DNA of 33,304 nucleotides from Gemmatimonadota bacterium. Its GTDB lineage: Bacteria; Gemmatimonadota; Gemmatimonadetes; Gemmatimonadales; GWC2-71-9. The notes beneath the pieces were generated by a model, which was not told where the DNA came from, ran no database searches, and was given only the letters and a program-made list of their open reading frames with translations. Below are positions 15,181-21,917 of this stretch, in pieces. Numbering within the stretch: position 1 is the stretch's first letter; every line of letters begins with the position of its first letter. The DNA lies in the NCBI GenBank assembly GCA_003220935.1, contig QHTT01000103.1:1-33304 (forward strand). Direction: 5' to 3'. The position numbers and the translations under genes are program-made.

Positions 15181-16401
15181 ATGAATCGCACTCGGGCCAA
15201 ACTTGCGGCTGCCCTCCTCCTCGCGGCACCGGCAGTCGTCCTCATGGCCGGCGCACCGCGACCTCTCACCGACCTCCGGGTGTGCGCCGACCCGTTCGAC
15301 CTCCCCTTTTCCAACGACCAGGAGCAGGGATTCGAAAACAAGATCGCGCACGTCGTCGCGCAGGATCTCAACGCCCGTGTGGTCAATTACTGGTGGCCCA
15401 GCCGGCGGGGCGTGTTGCGCAACTCGATCCTCGGCGGCTTCTGCGACGTCATGATCCAGGCCCCAGTAGGCCTCGATCCTGTGGCTACGACGAAGCCCTA
15501 CTACCGCTCCACCTACTACTTCGTGTACCGTGCCAACCACGGGCTCCAGGTGCGGTCGCTTGACGACACCATCCTGAAGCACCTCAAGATCGGTGTGAAC
15601 ATCATCGGTTACGACTACACCAACACGCCGCCGGCGCACGCACTCGGGGCGCGCGGCATCGTAGGCCTGGTCGGCTTCGGGAACTTCCTCAACCCCGATC
15701 CCAAGGCGGACCACCCCGACGACATCATTCGGGCGGTCGCGAGCGACTCCATCGACCTGGCGATCGTGTGGGGACCGTTGGCCGGCTACTGGGTCAAGCG
15801 CCAGCCCGTGCCGCTGACCATGGCGGCGCTCCCCGACTCGGATGCGGTCTCGGGCATGCCGTTCGCCTTCAGCATGGCGATGGGCGTGCGGCATCGCGAC
15901 AAGGAGCTCAAGGCTCGGCTCGATTCCGTGATCGACCGCCGCCGCGGCGAGATCACGGCGATCCTCCAGGAGTACAGCGTGCCCATGCTCGAGCTGCGCC
16001 CCACAACGACTGGGTCCTCCCAGCGCGGCGGACAAGCCGTCGCCGCCCCAGGCGCCGGCAGCCCGCGCGACAGCCTCCTCGTATCCGATTCGATCTATCA
16101 GGGATGGAAGTGGTTCCACGTGTACTGCTTCCGCTGCCACGGCGAGGACGCCATGCATCCCGTGCTCCCCAACGCCCCCGATCTGCGGTGGGTGCTGAGC
16201 AAGGACGGGAAGGCCTACCCCCGCGACTCGTTCGAATACACGGCGCTGAACGGCCGCGCCGACAAGGGGATGCCGGCGTGGAAGGTGCTGCTCGACACCG
16301 CCGCCGTAAAGGAGCTGTACCAGTATGTGAAGGCGCGGAGCGACGGCTGGCTCAAGCCGGGGCGGCCGCACCGCGAATCGGACTTGAAGAAGAGTCAGTG
16401 A
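15181..16401 (+). CDS. XoxJ-like periplasmic binding protein fused to a cytochrome c domain
   Basis: A 406-residue exported protein whose signal peptide spans roughly residues 1–25. Residues about 30–285 match the solute-binding proteins linked to quinoprotein dehydrogenases (XoxJ/MxaJ type): LRVCADPFDLPFSND, FENKIAHVVAQDL, CDVMIQAP, a TTKPYYRSTYYFVYR segment and DLAIVWGPLAGYW. After a Ser/Gly/Ala linker (about 286–300) comes a class I cytochrome c domain with one haem site CFRCH (C316, C319, H320) and a likely axial Met, M364, in KGMPAW. In known systems XoxG (cytochrome) and XoxJ are separate proteins. Here one chain would bind XoxF and take its electrons. A purine-rich AAGGAGAA precedes the ATG. 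The stop overlaps the next gene (GTGA). Confidence 0.88.
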   Translation: MNRTRAKLAAALLLAAPAVVLMAGAPRPLTDLRVCADPFDLPFSNDQEQGFENKIAHVVAQDLNARVVNYWWPSRRGVLRNSILGGFCDVMIQAPVGLDPVATTKPYYRSTYYFVYRANHGLQVRSLDDTILKHLKIGVNIIGYDYTNTPPAHALGARGIVGLVGFGNFLNPDPKADHPDDIIRAVASDSIDLAIVWGPLAGYWVKRQPVPLTMAALPDSDAVSGMPFAFSMAMGVRHRDKELKARLDSVIDRRRGEITAILQEYSVPMLELRPTTTGSSQRGGQAVAAPGAGSPRDSLLVSDSIYQGWKWFHVYCFRCHGEDAMHPVLPNAPDLRWVLSKDGKAYPRDSFEYTALNGRADKGMPAWKVLLDTAAVKELYQYVKARSDGWLKPGRPHRESDLKKSQ

Positions 16402-17141
16402 CCCGCGCGGTCGTCGGGGCGGCGTTGGCATCGATTGCCGTAGGGAGCGTCGTCGTTGCCGCCGCCCAGCAGCGCCTCACCCGTGAGCAGGTTCTCGCGG
16501 CGATCGGTGCCGCCACTCCGCAAGCTCCGGCCGACTTCACCGGGAAAGACCTCTCGGGCCTCGACCTGAGCGGCGTGGACTTCAAGCGCGCTAACCTGTC
16601 GCGCTGCCAGCTCGTGAAGACCAGTCTCGTGAAGGCGCAGCTCTTCTCTGTCACCCTCTCCGACGCGATCGCCACGGACGCCGACTTCACGGGCGCCAAG
16701 CTCGACGCGTCCGTGATGTATCGCGTGGACATGCGTCGCGCCGTGCTCCGCGATGCGAGTCTGTTCGCGGTCATCGCTTCCGACGCAAACTTTTCCGATG
16801 CCGACCTCGCGCACGCCCGCATCATTGCGCCGATGAGCAATGCCAAGTTCGCGCGCGCCAAACTCGCCAACGCGGACCTGGGCGCGGACCCGGGCAACCA
16901 GTCCATGGGTATCATGCGCACGGACGCGAGCGGGGTCGATTTCACCGGGGCCGACTTCTCCGGCGCCAACTTGCGGAAGGTCCTGCTGGTGCGTGCGGAC
17001 TTGACGGGCGCCGACCTGACCGACGCCGACGTGACCGGCGCGGATCTGAGCGGTGCGATCCTCCGGAGCATTCGCGGGCGCGATCGGATCCGCGGGCTGG
17101 ACAAAGCGATCCACGCCGACCAGGCGATCTTCAACGATTGA
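16398..17141 (+). CDS. Secreted pentapeptide-repeat protein
   Basis: A 247-residue protein starting at GTG, overlapping the upstream stop by 4 nt. The N-terminus VTRAVVGAALASIAVGSVVVAAAQ looks like a signal peptide cleaved at AAA-Q or nearby. From about residue 50 to 235 it consists of pentapeptide repeats of the A(D/N)LXX type (DLSGLDLSGVDFKRANLS, then ADLTGADLTDADVTGADLS), which fold as a right-handed square beta-helix. Such proteins bind partners or scaffolds; no enzyme motif is visible. Tight coupling to the XoxJ–cytochrome gene suggests a periplasmic role with methanol dehydrogenase, for example as scaffold or assembly factor; this is inference. Confidence 0.8.
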   Translation: MTRAVVGAALASIAVGSVVVAAAQQRLTREQVLAAIGAATPQAPADFTGKDLSGLDLSGVDFKRANLSRCQLVKTSLVKAQLFSVTLSDAIATDADFTGAKLDASVMYRVDMRRAVLRDASLFAVIASDANFSDADLAHARIIAPMSNAKFARAKLANADLGADPGNQSMGIMRTDASGVDFTGADFSGANLRKVLLVRADLTGADLTDADVTGADLSGAILRSIRGRDRIRGLDKAIHADQAIFND

Positions 17142-17154
17142 CGGGAAAGGGCGG

Positions 17155-18129
17155 ATGCGATCTGCGATGACGCGGGCGCGCTATGGCGTCCTGCTGGCGC
17201 CGCTCTGCCTCGCGGGCGCCGGTCCGGCCCGCACGGCGGATCCTCAGCTCTGGGTCAGTAACGAGGTAGGGAACACCATCACCGTCATCTCCCCCCGGAC
17301 CAACGCCGTTCGGGCGACCATTGCGGTGGGCAAGCGCCCGCGCGGGCTGGCGCTGAGCCCCGACAATCGCACCGTCTACGTGGCCCTCGGTCAGGACGAC
17401 GCCGTCGGCCTGATCGACGTCGCCAAGGCCGCCATGACCAAGACGCTTGCCGCCGGCCGCGATCCCGAGCTGGTCGTGGTCAGCCCCGACGGCCGCACGC
17501 TGTACGTCTCCAACGAGGAGATCGCGCATGCGTCGGCCATCGACGCCGGCAGCGGAGAGATGCGGTTCTCGACCCCGGTGGGCGTAGAGCCCGAAGGTAT
17601 TGCGGTGTCACCCGACGGCGCGAAGGTGTACGTCACCGCGGAAACGAGCAACACGGTGAGCGTGCTCGACGCGAAGACCGGCCGCGTGTTGCGGACGATT
17701 CACGTGGGCGAGAATCCGCGCACCGTGGCTTTCTCGCCGGACGGCCGCCAGGCGTACGTGACGGCCGAGGCCGGCGGCAACGTCACGATCCTGGACGTCG
17801 CCACGGACTCGGTGCTGGGGCAGTTCCCGATCCGGGATGGCAAGACCAAGCCGGTGCGAATCGCCTTCACTCCGGACGGACGGCTGGCCTACGTCACTGA
17901 GGGAGCAGCGGGCAGCGTGAGCGTCGTCGACTTGACGGCGCGCAAGGTGATCGACACGATTCCCGTCGGGAAGCGCCCCTGGGGCATCGCCCTCTCGCCC
18001 GACGCCCGGTGGCTCTACACCGCCGACGGTCGTTCCAACCAGGTCTCGGTGATCGACACGCAAACGCGGAAGGTCAGCGCCACCATTCCGGTAGGCGACC
18101 GGCCCAACGATCTGCTCTACATCCCCTAG
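17155..18129 (+). CDS. Periplasmic YVTN beta-propeller protein, PQQ-catabolism-associated type
   Basis: A 324-residue exported protein whose signal peptide runs to about ARTADP. The rest is seven or so YVTN repeats: WVSNEVGNTITVISP, VYVALGQDDAVGLID, LYVSNEEIAHASAID, VYVTAETSNTVSVLD, AYVTAEAGGNVTILD, AYVTEGAAGSVSVVD and LYTADGRSNQVSVID. This layout matches the beta-propeller family found beside PQQ-dependent alcohol dehydrogenases. No PQQ-binding residues of the dehydrogenase kind are seen, so it is probably an accessory protein. AAAGGG lies 4 nt before the ATG chosen; a second ATG four codons later is possible. It is 13 nt after the pentapeptide gene and likely the last gene of the xox transcript. 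Confidence 0.82.
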   Translation: MRSAMTRARYGVLLAPLCLAGAGPARTADPQLWVSNEVGNTITVISPRTNAVRATIAVGKRPRGLALSPDNRTVYVALGQDDAVGLIDVAKAAMTKTLAAGRDPELVVVSPDGRTLYVSNEEIAHASAIDAGSGEMRFSTPVGVEPEGIAVSPDGAKVYVTAETSNTVSVLDAKTGRVLRTIHVGENPRTVAFSPDGRQAYVTAEAGGNVTILDVATDSVLGQFPIRDGKTKPVRIAFTPDGRLAYVTEGAAGSVSVVDLTARKVIDTIPVGKRPWGIALSPDARWLYTADGRSNQVSVIDTQTRKVSATIPVGDRPNDLLYIP

Positions 18130-18170
18130 GGAAAGACTTCTGATCGCTTAGGGGAAGGCTTCTGATCGCT
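18127..18170 (+). repeat. Two tandem 22-nt direct repeats
   Basis: Units 18127–18148 and 18149–18170 differ at only two positions (A to G) and share the core CTTCTGATCGCT. The first unit contains the stop codon of the beta-propeller gene. Tandem duplication at a gene 3' end next to palindromes suggests a repeat-prone spot. Confidence 0.8.
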
Positions 18171-18180
18171 GCGACTCGCT

Positions 18181-18240
18181 GATTCCCACGCTGAAGCGTG
18201 GGCTCGGCACAGCACTGTCCTGAAGGACACCTAGTGCGCC
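18181..18240. repeat. Paired palindromes between convergent genes, REP-like or bidirectional terminator
   Basis: Two hairpins lie between the convergent beta-propeller and doxX genes. The first pairs CCCACGC (18185–18191) with GCGTGGG (18196–18202) around a TGAA loop. The second pairs GTCC with GGAC around the same TGAA loop, with outer arms GCACT and AGTGC. Matching loops and tandem placement resemble REP-type elements. They could also end transcription from both sides. Confidence 0.6.
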
Positions 18241-18242
18241 TC

Positions 18243-18782
18243 CTAGCCGAGCGGCAGGCGCGCCAGCCACCAAGCGGGGCGGCGCGCCCGCACCCAGCCG
18301 TCCACGCCCCAGGTCCGTCCCGCGCGCGCCGCGAGGATGACGACCAGGCTCGTGATCAGCATGTAGTGGAATCCCTGTTGCGCCGAGCCCTGCCATTGCA
18401 CCGCCAAGCCGTAGTTGGCGACCAGGAAGAGCCCAATGCCGGAGGCGAGTGCCGTGAGGCAGCCGAACACCAGCCCGAGGCCGACCGCCGTTTCCCCGAA
18501 GGCTGTCAGCTGGGCGAACAGGCCGCTGTGCGCCAGGACGGTGTGCTGCATGAACTCCCGGAAGAACCCGACCGGGTTCCCATCGGCGTACTTCCCGACG
18601 AGCAGCGGCATCACGTGCATCCAGCGGTCCGACGCGCTGAGAACGGGGAGGAAGCCCCACAGCAGCGTGACCGACAACTTCGTGAACAGCGCCTTGGCGA
18701 ACCACACGCCGACGGCGATCCGGAGGACGGCCAGCCAGCGCTCGGGGGAGCGCATCGGAGGAGCGCCAGCGATGGTGTCCAT
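18243..18782 (-). CDS. DoxX family membrane protein
   Basis: A 179-residue protein with about four hydrophobic segments (LRIAVGVWFAKALF, FAQLTAFGETAVGLGLVFG, GIGLFLVANYGLAVQW and YMLITSLVVILAARAG) and the DoxX-like FGETAVGLGL segment. DoxX proteins are small inner-membrane proteins, some linked to quinol or thiosulphate oxidation. The start at 18782 is chosen because GGAGAGG lies about 9 nt upstream; an upstream ATG would add an unconserved stretch. It is convergent with the xox module, and its 5' end (18726–18764) is duplicated at 20240–20278. A link to methanol oxidation rests only on position. Confidence 0.75.
   Translation of the reverse strand: MDTIAGAPPMRSPERWLAVLRIAVGVWFAKALFTKLSVTLLWGFLPVLSASDRWMHVMPLLVGKYADGNPVGFFREFMQHTVLAHSGLFAQLTAFGETAVGLGLVFGCLTALASGIGLFLVANYGLAVQWQGSAQQGFHYMLITSLVVILAARAGRTWGVDGWVRARRPAWWLARLPLG
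18726..18764. repeat. 39-bp direct repeat, copy 1 (inside doxX 5' end)
   Basis: This segment recurs at 20240–20278 in the same orientation with 38 of 39 bases identical. In this copy it encodes, on the minus strand, the APPMRSPERWLAV start of DoxX. Confidence 0.9.
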
Positions 18783-19346
18783 TGGGTCGCACCTCTCCGA
18801 AGGCGGTCCCGGGACCGCTTGCCAGCGAGTCACTAACGGCCGGGGCGCCGACGCGTCGGGGCCGCGGCTCGGTTATGTTACCTCGAGCGGCGGGGAAAAC
18901 ACCAGGCCCTAGACGAGGATTCGCTTTGATAAGGGTGTGGACACCGCTCGCAACGTGCGACGTTCGATCATGAACGTACTCTCGAACTCGGGACCTCGAC
19001 GCCGCAGATGAGCCGGCCGCGCTAGACCGGTCGACGGCTGCGGGAAGTTCAACCTCTTGCCGTTAGGATGCCTAGGCACTCGCCTGGGCGCCGCCTTCCG
19101 TCTGATCGACATTTCGCGCGCTGCAGCGCTCTACGAATTTCACAATGACGTAGGTCATGCCCAAGGCACGTACATCTCGCCACCGCGACAGAGCGAGAGG
19201 CGAGTGCTTTCCCACTGTGCGAGGCTCGCCAGCGTCTTGATCCAGGCGCTCGCGCTGTTGCGTGATCGCGACAGGCGGGCGCGGCGCACCTTGAGAGATG
19301 TCGCGTGGGCGCGGCAAACCCTGTGCCGCGCAAAACGACGTAGCGT
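18783..19346. other. Non-coding stretch of 564 bases with no recognised gene
   Basis: No frame here has a recognisable product or a good ribosome binding site. The doxX promoter should lie at its left end. On the minus strand, about 18980–19035 resembles part of a tRNA (a GGTCCCGAGTTCGAG T-arm-like stretch and an anticodon-loop-like CTCATCT), but the 3' T-stem strand does not pair, so it looks like a relic. Base use is less GC-biased than in the neighbours. Confidence 0.5.
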
Positions 19347-19944
19347 TTGCTGCCGAGAGATGGCAGACTAAAGGGCCATCTGCCGCTTGAGGGCGACCCG
19401 TTGCCTCCTTGTCGCACGCGGTGCGGCGCCACGAGTCTCCTATTGAGGGTCCTCGCTGGTTGCGCAGCGATCGCGTGCCGCGCCGCCGGCGAACAGCACC
19501 GTCCCGACGCGGGCGAACAACACCGTCCCGACGCGGCGGGAGCGGCACCCGAGGTAATGGGGCTCGACACCACGCAGGCCGGGACCGATACGCCGCCGCG
19601 CAAGAGTGCGGCTGGGGATCGCAGCAGTCTTACGGTCGTAATCGACAACGCGAGATTGCTGGTCGTCGACCCACGGGGGGCGCGCACTGGGCTGGATCCG
19701 GCGACAGGCAGGAAAGTCAAGGAGATCCCTGGGTGAGGGTACGTATCGCGTGGTGGTCGTCGGGTTGGGCCGTCCTTCGGAGTTGGCGGTGCATGCCTTT
19801 TCGACCGATGGAAGCGCTGAGCCACGAATCGCCGTAACGCTGCGTCTGGAGAAAGAGCCACGTACAGAATACCGGCTCCACTTTCTCAAAGCACCCGGCA
19901 GTAGTTCGCAGCTCGAGAAGATCGAACCTGGAGGTCCTCCATGA
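19347..19944 (+). pseudogene. Frameshifted gene for a small secreted protein or lipoprotein
   Basis: The first frame runs to TGA at 19734 with a hydrophobic N-terminal region (LLLRVLAGCAAIAC, possible lipobox), a tandem GEQHRPDA repeat and LTVVIDNARLLVVDPRG ending KVKEIPG. Removing one G from GGG at 19731–19733 joins it to the next frame, which continues GEGTYRVVVVGLGRP to TGA 19942. The join reads smoothly (EIPGEGTYRVVVVG), so a one-base insertion in a G-run is likely, either genuine decay or an assembly error. The restored stop overlaps the next gene's ATG (ATGA), as in an intact operon. The true start is unclear. No known family is assigned. Confidence 0.45.
19488..19535 (+). repeat. Two tandem 24-nt repeats encoding GEQHRPDA twice
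   Basis: Units 19488–19511 and 19512–19535 are 23 of 24 identical and in frame, duplicating eight residues in the linker of the frameshifted lipoprotein-like gene. Confidence 0.8.
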
Positions 19945-20339
19945 TCAGCATAATTCAACGGCGAACCTGGTCGCTCGGGTGGTCTGCGCTCGCTGCCCTG
20001 GGGATGCTAGCGTGCACAGAGTCCGTACGGGATAGACAGGTCACGGGGCCAGAACGTCAGCTCATGACGGCGAGTGATTCAGCAGCCTTTCTCGCTCAGC
20101 GGGGTAGCGGAGCCAGCCCTCAGTCCCCCAGCGAGGGGGTGCCGATCCGTGCGGGCGAGTCGGCGGTAATGACCATCATAAGCGCCGAATGCGCCAGCAT
20201 TGGCAGCGTACTCTCGGTCTCGGGCGCTCTCTCCGGAACGACGGCCAGCCAGCGCTCGGGGGAGCGCATCGCAGGAGCCATTCCCACCTGGACATCCATC
20301 AACCCGTACCCTCCTCGGACGAGCCGCCTCACCAGTTGA
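19941..20339 (+). CDS. Small putative lipoprotein with chimeric C-terminus
   Basis: A 132-residue frame with GGAGGT 6 nt before its ATG, the best Shine–Dalgarno in this region. The N-terminus MISIIQRRTWSLGWSALAALGMLACTES is a lipoprotein-like signal with Cys near residue 25. The middle (DSAAFLAQRGSGASPQSPSEG, then ISAECASIGSVLSVSGALSG) is unrecognised. The last 30 or so residues are read through the 39-bp duplicate of the doxX 5' end, in antisense, so the original C-terminus seems to have been replaced. It is coupled by ATGA to the frameshifted gene upstream. It may no longer be functional. Confidence 0.45.
   Translation: MISIIQRRTWSLGWSALAALGMLACTESVRDRQVTGPERQLMTASDSAAFLAQRGSGASPQSPSEGVPIRAGESAVMTIISAECASIGSVLSVSGALSGTTASQRSGERIAGAIPTWTSINPYPPRTSRLTS
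20240..20278. repeat. 39-bp direct repeat, copy 2
   Basis: A copy of 18726–18764 with one mismatch. Read on the minus strand it still gives AMRSPERWLAV before losing similarity to doxX, so it looks like a partial duplication of that gene's start. Confidence 0.9.
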
Positions 20340-20346
20340 CCAGACG

Positions 20347-20385
20347 AAAAAAAGGGCGGCGGTCCCGCGTCAGCGCCCGCCGCCC
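20347..20385 (-). terminator. Rho-independent terminator of the subtilase gene
   Basis: On the minus strand a perfect 9-bp stem, GGGCGGCGG (20377–20385) with CCGCCGCCC (20354–20362), and a 14-nt loop are followed by seven T. It lies 18 nt past the subtilase stop. Confidence 0.9.
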
Positions 20386-20402
20386 TCGTGCTGCAATCTA
20401 GG

Positions 20403-21845
20403 CTATTGGGTCACGGCGCGGAACGCGTTGATGCGCCCGTGGCTGTAGAAGAGATCCACGCCCGGCTTGCCGAGATCGTCGGCGGACTGCTCGAGCCGGG
20501 TGCGCAGCTGGCCGGCGGTGAGCCCATTCCCGAACCGGCTGCTGATCAGCGCGGCCACGCCCGCGGCGTGCGGCGCCGCGGCGCTCGTTCCGACAGCGAA
20601 GACGTAGCTGAGCTCGCTGCGGCAGTCGGCGAACCTCGGGTCGAGCGTCTGGCGGCTGCACGGCCCCGCGACGAAGTCGCGCACGGTCGCCACGTTTCCG
20701 TCCGGGAGAAAGTTTCCGCCCGGCGCCGCCACGGCCGCGCCCGATCGGCCGAAGTTAGAGTACACGGCCAGCTGGTCAAAGTTCGCCTGCCCGATCGGGC
20801 CAGTGGCGCTGATCCCCATCGTCGAGCCGCTCTGGGCAGGGATCACGATCATATTCCGATCCGAGTCGAGGTTCACGCCCTCGTTGCCCACCGCCGCCAC
20901 GACCAGCACGCCCTTCGAGGCGGCGTAGTTGTCGACCTTCGCGAGCAACGCGTTCAGCCGCCCGAGCCGGTCTTCGTTGCGGGGGACGTACGCGGCGAGA
21001 CTCATGTTGATCACGTTGACGCGCAGGTTCGCTGCATAGAGCACGCCTCTGATGATGCCCCCAAACGTGCCGCTGCCCGTCTTCGAGAGCACCTTGACGG
21101 CGATCAGTTTCGCCTGCGGCGCAATGCTCGCCAGCACCAAGGCGTTGGTGCAGATCTGCGACGCGACCAGGGTGCCGTGGAGGTTGTCGTCACCCCAGGG
21201 AGGGAAGCCATCAGCCGCGGCGTTCTGGTTCCGCACGATGGCCGTGCTCAGCGTCCGATCGACGCACCCCGTGAGCTCGGGATGGGTGTCGTCGATGCCG
21301 GTATCGAGAATCGCCACGCGTGCCCCCTGTCCCTGGATCCCCGTGGGCCACGCCTGGTTCGCATGGATGGCGCGCATATTCCACTGCAACTGCTGGAACC
21401 CGACGGCCCGTGATGGGTCGAGCGTAGTCGCGGGAGACACAGCGGCGACGCCGGGGTCGACCGCCAGCTGGAAGTGCGCGCTTTCGACCGATGGCACGAA
21501 CTGCATCAGCACGTCCCGCGTCACGCTGCGAACGGTCGGGGCGCGAGCCAGCTGCGCCGCACCGGCCGCCGAGAGCCCGTCCACCGTGGCGACGTTGACC
21601 TCGGGGTGGATCCGAACGACGTGGCCGCCGGCGGCCGCGACGGCAGCGGCGACCTGTGCACCGGAGCCGGCGTACTCGATGACATAGTCGTCGGCGTCGG
21701 TCCAGCCCGAGCCCTGGCTGTTCGACGCGACCCCCGAGAAGCTCGGACCGCGGTCTGGGCCTATCAGGCGTCGAGCGTCATGGGTACAGGAAGCGGCGAG
21801 GACCGCCAGCACGAGAGTGCCGGCGGGCAGTCTGAGGAGATTCAC
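20403..21845 (-). CDS. S8 family serine peptidase (subtilase), lipoprotein
   Basis: A 480-residue subtilisin-like protease. The N-terminal signal LVLAVLAASC has a lipobox ending in Cys, so it is probably anchored to a membrane facing the periplasm or exterior. An inhibitor-like prodomain follows (DYVIEYAGSG to VRSVTRDVL). The catalytic triad is D181 in VAILDTGIDD, H223 in NLHGTLVAS and S421 in GTSAAAPHAAG, with the oxyanion Asn in AAVGNEG. GTG 21845 is chosen as start because GGAG lies upstream and the signal peptide begins there; an upstream ATG would add an unlikely 23 residues. It follows mnmE by 72 nt on the same strand and ends at a strong terminator. The substrate is unknown. Confidence 0.9.
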   Translation of the reverse strand: MNLLRLPAGTLVLAVLAASCTHDARRLIGPDRGPSFSGVASNSQGSGWTDADDYVIEYAGSGAQVAAAVAAAGGHVVRIHPEVNVATVDGLSAAGAAQLARAPTVRSVTRDVLMQFVPSVESAHFQLAVDPGVAAVSPATTLDPSRAVGFQQLQWNMRAIHANQAWPTGIQGQGARVAILDTGIDDTHPELTGCVDRTLSTAIVRNQNAAADGFPPWGDDNLHGTLVASQICTNALVLASIAPQAKLIAVKVLSKTGSGTFGGIIRGVLYAANLRVNVINMSLAAYVPRNEDRLGRLNALLAKVDNYAASKGVLVVAAVGNEGVNLDSDRNMIVIPAQSGSTMGISATGPIGQANFDQLAVYSNFGRSGAAVAAPGGNFLPDGNVATVRDFVAGPCSRQTLDPRFADCRSELSYVFAVGTSAAAPHAAGVAALISSRFGNGLTAGQLRTRLEQSADDLGKPGVDLFYSHGRINAFRAVTQ

Positions 21846-21917
21846 ATGACGCTCCGGGAGAAGGGGAAGGTGAAAACATGCGCCCCGCCGGCACACTCGG
21901 CAAGCAGCGTACACCGC

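Noticed and set aside
18909-19112. Short minus-strand protein containing GPEFEST
   Set aside because: That pattern is typical of false genes called over tRNA-like sequence; treated as the tRNA relic.
19072-19548. Minus-strand frame opposite the frameshifted lipoprotein gene
   Set aside because: Mostly Arg/Pro-rich; its TYVIVKFVERCSARN end looks protein-like but has no start signal or known family.
20388-21413. A 341-codon plus-strand frame opposite the subtilase gene
   Set aside because: The minus strand has a full catalytic triad; the plus frame is Arg/His-rich and unrecognisable.
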